DNA from: Bacteroidota bacterium
GTDB lineage: Bacteria; Bacteroidota; Ignavibacteria; UBA10030; UBA6906
Assembly: GCA_017860635.1 (NCBI GenBank)
Contig: JAGDMK010000039.1
Location: 1-38,820, forward strand
Direction of reading: 5' to 3'
Length of the DNA: 38,820 nucleotides
The notes below the pieces were generated by a model that did not search any database, was not told the DNA's origin, and worked only from the letters and a program-made list of their open reading frames with translations. Of this stretch, positions 26,981-34,897 are shown piece after piece. Each line of letters opens with the position of its first letter. Position 1 is the first letter of the stretch. The translations under genes and the position numbers were made by a program.

Positions 26981-28125
26981 GTATGCCCCTGTTTCAGTTC
27001 TCTGAGGAACAACTGATGCTCCGCACCATGGTGCGGGAATTTGTGAATGCTGAGATCAAACCGATCGCCCATCAGATCGACGAAGAAGAGAAGATTCCGC
27101 GTGAACTGATCGACAAGATGCGGGATCTCGGCCTCATGGGCACGGCATTTCCTCCGGAATACGGCGGCGGCGGATTCGGGGAGCTGGGGTATTGCCTGAT
27201 GCAGGAGGAGATCGCACGCGGATGCATGTCGACCGCCACGTTCATGGGCGCACACCAGTCCATCGGGGCAAATGCGATCTATCTCGGCGGATCCGAAGAG
27301 CTCAAGAAGAAGTATCTCGTGCCGATGGCAGAGGGACGCATGATTGGTGCGTTCGGGTTGACGGAGGTGCTGGCGGGATCCGATTCGTTCAATCTGCGGA
27401 CGCGCGCCCATCGCGAAGGCGATGAATGGGTGATCAACGGCGAGAAGATGTGGATCACCAACGGCGGCATTGCCGACGTCATCTCGGTCTTCGCGCGCAC
27501 CGACCGGGGTATCACGGGTTTTGTCGTGGAGACGAAGACGCCGGGGTACCATGCCGGGCCGCCAGAGAAGAAGATGGGCATCAGGGGAAGCACAACAAAT
27601 GCGATCACCCTGGACAATGTGCGCGTGCCCCATGCGAACATGATCGGCGATGACGGACGCGGGTTCCTGGTGGCGATGAAGACACTTGATGCCGGACGCC
27701 TGGGCCTCGGCGCGGCCTGCATGGGCGCGGCCAAGGAGCTGCTCGAGCAGTCGACGCGGTATGCGAAGGAACGGAAACAGTTCGATGTCCCTATCGCCCA
27801 GTTCGAGGCGATCCAGTTCATGCTGGCGGATATGTCCGTGATGGTCTACGCAATGGAGTCCATGGTCTACCGGACTGCCATGGCGTATGACGAAGGGAAG
27901 CCTGTGTCCAGGGAATCGGCGACGGTGAAACTCTATTGCTCTGAATCCCTCGACCGGGTGGCTGACATGGCAGTGCAGATTCACGGCGGGATGGGGTATT
28001 CACGGGAGCTCCCGATTGAGCGATACTACAGGGATTCCAGAATCAACAGGATTTTTGAGGGGACGAACGAAATCCAGCGGATGGTGATCTCCCGCGAGAT
28101 ATTGAAGAGGAACGGCAGGGTCTGA
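26977..28125 (+). CDS. acyl-CoA dehydrogenase
   Basis: FAD enzyme that makes trans-2-enoyl-CoA from a saturated acyl-CoA, passing electrons to ETF. The 382-residue length is standard for short/medium-chain enzymes. The N-terminal helices ([20 protein letters not shown]), the FAD/substrate signature [30 protein letters not shown], and the C-terminal [19 protein letters not shown] with the usual catalytic Glu are all present. In the FAD motif the common 'TEP.AGSD' reads TEVLAGSD, a mild change. It starts by ATGA overlap with the FabL-like gene, which pairs two enzymes acting on opposite directions of the same 2,3 bond. The gntR remnant directly follows. Confidence 0.94.
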   Translation: MSMPLFQFSEEQLMLRTMVREFVNAEIKPIAHQIDEEEKIPRELIDKMRDLGLMGTAFPPEYGGGGFGELGYCLMQEEIARGCMSTATFMGAHQSIGANAIYLGGSEELKKKYLVPMAEGRMIGAFGLTEVLAGSDSFNLRTRAHREGDEWVINGEKMWITNGGIADVISVFARTDRGITGFVVETKTPGYHAGPPEKKMGIRGSTTNAITLDNVRVPHANMIGDDGRGFLVAMKTLDAGRLGLGAACMGAAKELLEQSTRYAKERKQFDVPIAQFEAIQFMLADMSVMVYAMESMVYRTAMAYDEGKPVSRESATVKLYCSESLDRVADMAVQIHGGMGYSRELPIERYYRDSRINRIFEGTNEIQRMVISREILKRNGRV

Positions 28126-28576
28126 ACCTGCTGCGGCAGGTGATTGAACCGGAAGTTTCCCGCTGGGCGGCACGTAACCGGACGCCGGAGGATCTCGCGC
28201 TCCTGCGCAAGAACCTCGAGCGGATGGGGAATGTGATCCTGAGGACCGGGATCTGGAGAGCACTCTGGACCAGGAATTCCATTCGACCATTACCGCAGCC
28301 AGCAGGAATCCCATCGCGCCCGTCGTGCTTGATTCCATCTTCACGCTCATGCCGAAGATTCGTGCGATGGTGTACAGCAACATTGCCGACCGCAAGAGCA
28401 CCGCTCTCGATTTTCACAGGGAGATCTTTGACGCCATCGAACGGCAGGATGAAGACTCTGCAAGTGCGCTGATGCGGGATCACATCACCCGTGCTGCCCG
28501 TCAGGCAAATGAGGCCATCGACCGGATCAACAGTCTTGAGCCCGCAGCCGGGTTGCAGGAACAGATGCCGGTCTAG
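28122..28576 (+). pseudogene. GntR/FadR-type regulator remnant (FCD effector domain only, frameshifted)
   Basis: Only the C-terminal FCD ligand-binding domain of a GntR-family repressor is present. The first part (LLRQVIEPEVSRWAARNRTP, LALLRKNLERMGN) follows the acyl-CoA dehydrogenase stop at once. Near 28238-28241 (ATCCTGAGG) the frame changes; adding one C gives VIPEDRDLESTLDQEFHSTI and AASRNPIAPVVLD, and the rest (ADRKSTALDFHREIFDAIER, ALMRDHITRAARQ) ends at 28576. These are the D-x3-H and later His positions of the FCD metal/ligand site. The 70-75 residue winged helix that binds DNA is absent, and no start codon with a ribosome site exists. FCD regulators such as UxuR/ExuR control hexuronate genes, which fits the cluster downstream, but FadR-type control of the upstream gene is also possible. 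Confidence 0.75.
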
Positions 28577-28654
28577 AATCTTATGCAGCAGATATCCCGG
28601 GAGTCGTCCCCGGGGATTTCAGGAACCCTACCTCATCCAGATACAGGACACGTT

Positions 28655-29965
28655 ATGGAAACTCCTGCCTCGAACTCCAGCGGCCGTCTGTTCGACGGAA
28701 ACTACCGCTGGGTCATCTGTGCCTTGCTGTTTTTTGCAACGACGGTCAATTACATCGATCGTCAGATCCTGTCGCTACTCAAGCCGATTCTTGATGAAGA
28801 GTTGGGCTGGACCAACGAGCAGTTCGGGCTCATCAACTCCGCGTTCCAGGGGGCGTACGGCATCGGCCTGCTTGTCTTCGGGTGGTTCATCGACCGTTTC
28901 GGCACCAAGATAGGATATGCCGTGTCGATCGCGGCGTGGAGCGTCGCTGCGATCGCGCATGCCTTTGTCGGCAGTGTCGGCGGATTTCTTGGTGCGCGGA
29001 TCGCGCTGGGACTCGGAGAGGGCGGCAACTTTCCGTCTGCCATCAAGGCGGTGGCGCTCTGGTTCCCCAAGAAGGAGCGCGCATTTGCCACGAGCATCTT
29101 CAATGCCGGCACGAACGTCGGTGCGATCATTGCCCCCGCCATCGTCCCGTGGCTGGCGTTTACGTGGGGGTGGCAGTCGGCGTTTATCGCTGCAGGTATC
29201 GCCGGCTTCCTCTGGCTGTTGCTCTGGATACCCTTCTACGATATCCCCGAGAAGATCAAGCGGCTCAACAAAAACGAACTGGCATTCATCCACAGCGATG
29301 CGGATGAACAGGGGGTCCAGAACAAGGTTTCCTGGGGCAGCCTCCTCCGCTACCGGCAAACCTGGGCATTTCTCGTCGCCAAGGGACTCACCGATCCGAT
29401 CTGGTGGTTCTTCCTGATCTGGCTTCCTGACTACTTCAAGCAGACGCGGGGGCTGGACATCAAATCCAGCTGGATCCATCTCGTCACGATCTACGCGATC
29501 GTCACCGTGCTCAGTATCATGGGCGGATGGGTGACCGGGTATATGGCAAAGCGGGGGTGGACGGTCACGCGTGCGCGAAAGACCGGTATGTTCTTCTTCG
29601 CCCTGTGCGTCATTCCGATCTATTTTGTGACGACTGTGGGTGACTGGACCGCGGTGCTGCTGATCGGTCTCGCCGGCGCCGCGCACCAGGCCTGGTCGGC
29701 AAATCTGTTCACGACCGTGTCCGACATGTTCCCGAAGCATGCCATCGCATCGGTCACCGGCATTGGCGGGATGGCCGGGGCCGGTGTGGGAATGCTCTTT
29801 CCGTTCCTCACGGGCAAACTCCTCGATGCATTCAAAGCGTCCGGTGACATCACGGGCGGTTATGCGATTCTGTTTGCCATCTGCGCATTTGCCTATGTCT
29901 TCACCTTTGTCATACACCACTTGCTGGCCCCCAAGTTCGAGTTGTTCGAGTTGAAAAAGGGATAG
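28655..29965 (+). CDS. exuT: MFS hexuronate transporter (ExuT-like, ACS family)
   Basis: Proton-coupled uptake of glucuronate/galacturonate across the inner membrane is the likely job. The 436-residue product (ATG 28655, AGGA 6 bases upstream) has twelve hydrophobic segments. The first is YRWVICALLFFATTVNYIDR followed by QILSLLKPIL; loop 2-3 has the MFS motif GWFIDRFGTK; GLGEGGNFPSAIKAVALWFP is the signature of the anion:cation symporter family that includes ExuT. A formal start at 28583 adds 24 residues crossing a GC-rich palindrome (28594-28616) and is not used. It heads exuT-uxaC-SDR-gnd with gaps of 6 bp and -4 bp and 22 bp, so these are probably one operon. Substrate is inferred from the next gene. 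Confidence 0.88.
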   Translation: METPASNSSGRLFDGNYRWVICALLFFATTVNYIDRQILSLLKPILDEELGWTNEQFGLINSAFQGAYGIGLLVFGWFIDRFGTKIGYAVSIAAWSVAAIAHAFVGSVGGFLGARIALGLGEGGNFPSAIKAVALWFPKKERAFATSIFNAGTNVGAIIAPAIVPWLAFTWGWQSAFIAAGIAGFLWLLLWIPFYDIPEKIKRLNKNELAFIHSDADEQGVQNKVSWGSLLRYRQTWAFLVAKGLTDPIWWFFLIWLPDYFKQTRGLDIKSSWIHLVTIYAIVTVLSIMGGWVTGYMAKRGWTVTRARKTGMFFFALCVIPIYFVTTVGDWTAVLLIGLAGAAHQAWSANLFTTVSDMFPKHAIASVTGIGGMAGAGVGMLFPFLTGKLLDAFKASGDITGGYAILFAICAFAYVFTFVIHHLLAPKFELFELKKG

Positions 29966-29971
29966 ACGACC

Positions 29972-31414
29972 ATGAACAGACGCCCGTTCATACACGAACG
30001 TTTCCTCCTGCAGAATGAGATCGCGGTGGAGTTGTACGAGCGATATGCGCGCGACCTTCCCATCATCGACTATCACTCTCACCTGCCGCCGGCCGACGTC
30101 GCGCGGAACCGGGTGTTCGCGAACCTGACCCGCATCTGGCTCGAAGGGGATCACTACAAATGGCGGGCGATGCGGTCCAACGGCGTCGACGAGCGCTACT
30201 GCACAGGTGACGCCAGTGATTGGGAGAAATTCGAGGCATGGGCAGCCACGGTTCCCAAGACCCTTCGCAACCCTCTCTATCACTGGTCGCATATGGAGCT
30301 GAAACGGCCGTTCGGCATCGATGATGTGCTGCTGAGCAAGGAGACAGCCAGGGGTGTATGGGATCGCTGCAATGAACTTCTCGGAAAGCCGGAGTTCTCG
30401 GCACGCGGGCTTCTTCGCCAGTTCAAGGTGCACGTCATCTGTACAACGGACGATCCCACGGATTCGCTCGAACACCACCGGGCAGTTGCCGCGGATCCGA
30501 CGTTCGAGGCGATCATGGTTCCCGCCTTCCGCCCCGACAAAGCCCATCGCATAGACGATCCGGCGTTCTTCAGAGGGTGGGTGGAGAAACTGGCTGCCGT
30601 TGCCGACATGACGATCGTATCGTATATGGACTTTCTGGATGCGCTGCGCAAACGGCACGGCGTGTTCCACGAACTCGGATGCCGCGTCTCGGATCATGGC
30701 CTTGAGACCATCGTGGCGGAGGAAGTGACGGCTTCCGAAACTGCCGCGATTTTCAGACGGGCAATGGACGGACAACAGGTCGGTGCTGATGATGCACGGA
30801 AGTGGGGCTCGGCACTCCTGTTCGAATTTGGCGTCATGGATTACGAGCGCGGCTGGACGCAGCAATACCATCTGGGTGCATTGCGGAATACCAATCCCCG
30901 CATGTTCAACACCCTTGGCCCGGACACCGGCTTCGACACCATCGGTGATTTCGAAATCGCGAAGCCGCTGGCACGGTTGCTCGGCCGGCTCGATGAAGCC
31001 CGTGCACTTCCGAAGACCATTCTCTACAACCTGAACCCGCGGGACAACGAGCTCATGGCGACCATGACCGGCAATTTCCAGGATGGCTCCGTGCCCGGGA
31101 AGATGCAGTACGGGAGCGCATGGTGGTTCCTGGACCAGAAGGACGGTATCGAGCGTCAGCTCAACGCGCTCTCCACTCTGGGACTCCTCAGCCGGTTTGT
31201 CGGAATGCTCACCGATTCGCGAAGCTTCCTCTCGTTCCCGCGGCATGACTACTTCCGCCGGGTCCTGTGCAACGTTCTGGGCGAAGAGATGGCGAAGGGG
31301 TTGCTCCCGAACGATGTTTCCCTGGTCGGACCTATGGTGTCCGACATCAGCTACTACAATGCAAAATCCTATTTCGGCTTTCAGATCAAGTCATCGAAGG
31401 GACCAGTCTCATGA
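29972..31414 (+). CDS. uxaC: glucuronate isomerase
   Basis: Converts D-glucuronate to D-fructuronate (and galacturonate to tagaturonate), the first intracellular step of hexuronate use. The 480-residue product is an amidohydrolase-fold enzyme typical of UxaC: metal motif IIDYHSHLPP with His35 and His37, CTTDDPTDSLEHHR in the middle, FGVMDYERGWTQQYHLGALR, and SPRHDYFRRVLCN-type end (LSFPRHDYFRRVLC). Length matches the family (about 470). It lies 6 bp after exuT, and the stop overlaps the next start (ATGA). Confidence 0.96.
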   Translation: MNRRPFIHERFLLQNEIAVELYERYARDLPIIDYHSHLPPADVARNRVFANLTRIWLEGDHYKWRAMRSNGVDERYCTGDASDWEKFEAWAATVPKTLRNPLYHWSHMELKRPFGIDDVLLSKETARGVWDRCNELLGKPEFSARGLLRQFKVHVICTTDDPTDSLEHHRAVAADPTFEAIMVPAFRPDKAHRIDDPAFFRGWVEKLAAVADMTIVSYMDFLDALRKRHGVFHELGCRVSDHGLETIVAEEVTASETAAIFRRAMDGQQVGADDARKWGSALLFEFGVMDYERGWTQQYHLGALRNTNPRMFNTLGPDTGFDTIGDFEIAKPLARLLGRLDEARALPKTILYNLNPRDNELMATMTGNFQDGSVPGKMQYGSAWWFLDQKDGIERQLNALSTLGLLSRFVGMLTDSRSFLSFPRHDYFRRVLCNVLGEEMAKGLLPNDVSLVGPMVSDISYYNAKSYFGFQIKSSKGPVS

Positions 31415-32244
31415 CTTCCGAAATGATCAGCAAATTCTATGACTTCTCCGGGCGGTCCATGGTGATCACCGGAGGCGGCGGCGTGCTGTGCAGCGAGATG
31501 GCCGTTGCCATTGCCGCATGCGGGGCCAGGATAGCCATCCTCGATCGTGACCTCTCGCTCGCACAGAAGGTCTCCGATCGCATCACGAAGAGCGGGGGAA
31601 CAGCCATTGCGGTGCAGGCCGATGTCCTGAACCTTGACCGGCTGGCAGAGGCGAAGGAGCAGGTCACGAAGACATTCGGCGATGTGGATACGCTGATCAA
31701 CGGCGCAGGGGGGAACAACCCGAAGGCCACCACCGGAGCCGCGCAGCCATTCTTCAACCTCCCCCCGGAGGCGCTCCGGTTTGTCTTCGATCTGAACATT
31801 GTGGGCGCGATCCTGCCATCGCAGGTCTTCGGACGGTCCATGGCAGAACGCAAACGCGGCAACATTCTGAATGTCTCTTCCATGAATGCCTTCCGTCCGC
31901 TTACACGGATCCCCGCATACTCCGCGGCCAAGGCCGGCGTGAGCAATTTCACACAGTGGCTGGCCGTCCATATGGCGCAGGAATACTCACCGGAGATCCG
32001 GGTGAATGCCATTGCGCCGGGATTCTTCCTGACCGAACAGAATCGTTTTCTCCTTACCGATCAGGCAACAGGAGCGTTGACGGAGCGCGGGAAGAAGATT
32101 ATGGACCACACCCCGATGGCGCGGTTTGGCACCCCGCACGACCTGCTGGGAACAGTGCTCTGGCTCCTGTCGCCGGCATCGGCATTTGTCACCGGCACGA
32201 TCGTTCCGGTGGATGGCGGTTTTTCCGCATACTCAGGCGTGTGA
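31411..32244 (+). CDS. SDR-type D-mannonate oxidoreductase (fructuronate reductase-like)
   Basis: Classical SDR that probably reduces D-fructuronate to D-mannonate with NAD(P)H. The 277-residue product starts at ATG 31411 inside the uxaC stop. The cofactor loop is VITGGGGVLCSEMA (T-G-G-G-G-V-L), a form common in SDR mannonate oxidoreductases such as Bacillus UxuB/YjmF; the inner GGNNP loop (NGAGGNNPKATTG) and the active site Tyr170-Lys174 (AYSAAKAG) are present. LNVSSMNAFRPL supplies the active Ser. The acidic Asp after the second strand (IAILDRDLS) points to NAD(H). The close coupling to uxaC is the main reason for this substrate; other sugar acid ketones cannot be excluded. Confidence 0.82.
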   Translation: MTSEMISKFYDFSGRSMVITGGGGVLCSEMAVAIAACGARIAILDRDLSLAQKVSDRITKSGGTAIAVQADVLNLDRLAEAKEQVTKTFGDVDTLINGAGGNNPKATTGAAQPFFNLPPEALRFVFDLNIVGAILPSQVFGRSMAERKRGNILNVSSMNAFRPLTRIPAYSAAKAGVSNFTQWLAVHMAQEYSPEIRVNAIAPGFFLTEQNRFLLTDQATGALTERGKKIMDHTPMARFGTPHDLLGTVLWLLSPASAFVTGTIVPVDGGFSAYSGV

Positions 32245-32266
32245 CATTCTCTTTCAGGAGATGCAT

Positions 32267-33673
32267 ATGAAGACGCAGCAGTTTGGTGTTGTCGGGCTGG
32301 GGGTGATGGGGCAGAACCTGGCGTTGAACATCGCCCGCAACGGGTACAGCGTGGCCGGCCTGGATCTGGATCCCGCGAAAGTGAAAGAGGCACAGGTGAA
32401 ATTCGCCGGAAGCGACATCGTGGCGACAGACACGAACGAGGATTTTGTCCGTCTCCTTGCAGCCCCGCGCATGGTGCTGATGATGGTCCCCGCCGGGAAG
32501 GCTGTGGATGCCGTCATCACGTATCTCCGTCCGCACCTCGCCGCCGGCGATATCCTGATCGACGGGGGGAACTCGTACTTTGAAGATACGCGCCGTCGTC
32601 TGAAGCAGCTGGAGGGGAGCGGTATCCTGTACATCGGCACGGGTGTGAGCGGAGGAGAGGAAGGGGCGTTGAATGGTCCGGCCATCATGCCCGGCGGCGA
32701 TCCTGCAGCATGGCCCCACGTCAAGCCGATTTTCCAGAAGATCAGCGCCAAAGCCCCCGACGGAATCCCGTGCTGTGAATGGATCGGCACGGACGGCGCC
32801 GGCCATTTTGTGAAAATGGTCCATAACGGGATCGAGTACGGCGACATGCAGATGATCTGCGAGGCCTATTTCCTCATGGAGCGTGTGCTCGGACTGACGC
32901 CGGATGATATGCATCGCGTCTTTGCCGAATGGAATGCAGGCGAGCTGAACAGCTATCTGATTGAGATCACCAGCAAGATCATGGCAACGAAGGATCCCGA
33001 TACGGGGAAAGCCCTGGTGCATGTCATTCTGGACACAGCGGAGCAGAAGGGAACGGGGAAGTGGACGAGCACAGTGTCGCTGGATCTGGGGATCCCGGCG
33101 CAGACCATCGCGGAAGCGGTCTTTGCCCGCATGATGAGCGCGCTGAAGAAGGAACGTGTCGCGGCGTCTGCGGTGCTCACCGGCCCTCAGCAAACGTTCA
33201 CCGGTGACCGGACGGCGTTCATAGAAATGATACGGAAGGCCCTGTATGCTTCCAAAATCTGTTCCTATGCGCAAGGGTTCCAGTTGTTGCGGGCGGCGAA
33301 TCAGGAGTACAAGTGGGATCTGAATTTCGGATCCATCGCTTCGCTCTGGCGCGCCGGCTGCATCATCCGAGCACAATTCCTGGGCCGTATCAAGGAGGCG
33401 TATGACAGGAATCCTGCGCTGGCGAACCTTCTGCTTGATCCGTACTTTTCCGGGGCGATCAAGGATGCGTCGGCGTCCTGGCGGACTGTGATCGCCACGG
33501 CCGTGCATCTGGGTGTGCCCGTGCCTGCCTTCAGCAGCGCGCTGTCCTACTATGACGGATACCGGACGGCGGTACTGCCCGCGAATCTGCTCCAGGCACA
33601 GCGGGATTTCTTCGGAGCCCACACATACAGGCGGATCGACAAGGAGGGTGTGTTCCACACGAAGTGGGAGTGA
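32267..33673 (+). CDS. gnd: 6-phosphogluconate dehydrogenase, decarboxylating
   Basis: Oxidises 6-phosphogluconate to ribulose-5-phosphate and CO2. The 468-residue product (ATG 32267; GGAG 6 bases upstream) has the nucleotide loop VVGLGVMGQNLALN, the substrate motif DGGNSYFEDTRRR, GTGVSGGEEGAL, and the catalytic GAGHFVKMVHNGIEYGDMQ with Lys183 and Glu190. The C-terminal swap segment (SALSYYDGYRTAVLPANLLQ) is intact. At the end of the second strand the sequence GLDLDP replaces the N-R-[ST] of NADP enzymes: Asp33 takes the Asn place and Leu34 the Arg that holds the 2'-phosphate. I infer a preference for NAD. It sits 22 bp after the mannonate oxidoreductase, an unexpected place for a pentose phosphate enzyme unless gluconate is an intermediate. 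Confidence 0.95.
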   Translation: MKTQQFGVVGLGVMGQNLALNIARNGYSVAGLDLDPAKVKEAQVKFAGSDIVATDTNEDFVRLLAAPRMVLMMVPAGKAVDAVITYLRPHLAAGDILIDGGNSYFEDTRRRLKQLEGSGILYIGTGVSGGEEGALNGPAIMPGGDPAAWPHVKPIFQKISAKAPDGIPCCEWIGTDGAGHFVKMVHNGIEYGDMQMICEAYFLMERVLGLTPDDMHRVFAEWNAGELNSYLIEITSKIMATKDPDTGKALVHVILDTAEQKGTGKWTSTVSLDLGIPAQTIAEAVFARMMSALKKERVAASAVLTGPQQTFTGDRTAFIEMIRKALYASKICSYAQGFQLLRAANQEYKWDLNFGSIASLWRAGCIIRAQFLGRIKEAYDRNPALANLLLDPYFSGAIKDASASWRTVIATAVHLGVPVPAFSSALSYYDGYRTAVLPANLLQAQRDFFGAHTYRRIDKEGVFHTKWE

Positions 33674-33730
33674 GAGAGCACGACAGGAGTGTCTGCCGGT
33701 AATTCCGGCGACGCTGGAGTGTAATGAGTC

Positions 33731-34897
33731 ATGATCGTCGTCGTTGATGCAAAGAATCCGTTTCTGTCTGAGGCACTTGCGCCGTGCTGTACCGTGCGCA
33801 CGCTGCCGACCGCAGAGATCACCCATGCGGCGCTGAAGGATGCTGATGCCGTGGTGGTCCGCTCGGAAACGCATGTGGATGCCGGGCTTCTGGACGGCAC
33901 GCGGGTCCGGTTTGTCGGAACCGCAACGATAGGGACCGACCATGTGGATACGGGCTACCTCGCCAGGCACGGGATAGGATTTGCCAGTGCACCGGGGAGC
34001 AATGCAAATTCCGTCGCGGAATACCTGGTGACGGCGTTGCTGGTGATTGCCGGGCGGTTGGGCCTGACGCTCCGTGGGCTCACGCTCGGCGTGGTGGGTG
34101 TGGGGAATGTCGGAAGCCGTGTCGTGCGGGTGGGAGAGACCCTGGGCATGCGTGTGCTGCTCAATGATCCTCCTCTCGCACGGAAGACCGGCGACCCTCG
34201 GTATCTCCCCGTCGAGGCATTGATGGATGCCGATGTCATCACCCTTCATGTCCCGCTGACGACGGAGGGGATGGATGCCACATATCATCTCTGGGATGTG
34301 CACCGGATCGACAGGATGAAGACCGGGAGTGTGCTGGTGAACACATCGCGGGGAGGCGTTGTGGACTCGGGAGCGTTGCTGAACTCGCTGGTGCGCAAGC
34401 ATCTCCGTGCGGCTGTGCTGGATGTCTGGGAACATGAACCGGGGATTGATCCCGATCTGCTCGAGAGGGCCCTGCTCGGCACACCGCATATTGCGGGCTA
34501 CTCGTTTGACGGAAAGGTCAATGCTGCCCGGATGATGTTTGAGGCATTGAGTGCGCACTTCGGGCTCGGCCTGTCCTGGCCCCCGCCGGCTTCGCTCCCG
34601 CCGCCGCGATGCAGCGAAATCACCGTCCAGCTTGCCGGGAGCGAGGAAGATACGCTGCGCGGCATCCTCACACGCTGTTACGACATTGAAGACGATGATG
34701 CCCGTCTGCGTGCCACCGCGGCGATGAATGCGGCTGAGAGGGCAAAGGAATTCCGCAGGCTGCGGTCCCAGTATCCTGTGCGCCGGGAATTCGCCGCTAC
34801 ACTCGTCCGGTGCGACGCTGTACCGCAATCACTCCGCGCAATCCTGGCAGCTCTGGGCTATACCTGTCACCCCACTTCAACGGAGGGAAGTGTATGA
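33731..34897 (+). CDS. pdxB: PdxB-type D-2-hydroxyacid dehydrogenase (4-phosphoerythronate dehydrogenase-like)
   Basis: NAD-linked 2-hydroxyacid dehydrogenase; in PdxB the substrate is 4-phospho-D-erythronate on the way to pyridoxal phosphate. The 388-residue protein has the PdxB block ATIGTDHVDTGYLARHGIGF followed by SAPGSNANSVAEY, the NAD loop GVGNVG (123-128), catalytic Arg207 (NTSRGGVVD), Glu236 (DVWEHEP) and His253 (TPHIAGYS). The end (YDIEDDDARLRA, LRSQYPVRREF) matches the C-terminal dimerisation domain DUF3410, which separates PdxB from other relatives. It is 57 bp after gnd (a small GCCGG/CCGGC stem at 33695-33709 lies between) and overlaps the LarA-like gene by 4 bp. That link makes a sugar-acid substrate worth considering. 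Confidence 0.85.
   Translation: MIVVVDAKNPFLSEALAPCCTVRTLPTAEITHAALKDADAVVVRSETHVDAGLLDGTRVRFVGTATIGTDHVDTGYLARHGIGFASAPGSNANSVAEYLVTALLVIAGRLGLTLRGLTLGVVGVGNVGSRVVRVGETLGMRVLLNDPPLARKTGDPRYLPVEALMDADVITLHVPLTTEGMDATYHLWDVHRIDRMKTGSVLVNTSRGGVVDSGALLNSLVRKHLRAAVLDVWEHEPGIDPDLLERALLGTPHIAGYSFDGKVNAARMMFEALSAHFGLGLSWPPPASLPPPRCSEITVQLAGSEEDTLRGILTRCYDIEDDDARLRATAAMNAAERAKEFRRLRSQYPVRREFAATLVRCDAVPQSLRAILAALGYTCHPTSTEGSV

Noticed and set aside
28594-28616. GC-rich palindrome (ATCCCGGG with CCCGGGGAT) before exuT as an operator or terminator
   Set aside because: One arm has an extra G and no T run follows; it may be a simple hairpin, and no partner regulator is known.
28775-31246. 823-codon minus-strand frame
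   Set aside because: Shadow of exuT and uxaC on the other strand; such long antisense frames are usual in GC-rich DNA and the translation is low in complexity and lacks any domain.
32189-34828. 879-codon minus-strand frame
   Set aside because: Shadow of gnd and pdxB, His/Arg-rich translation without any family features.
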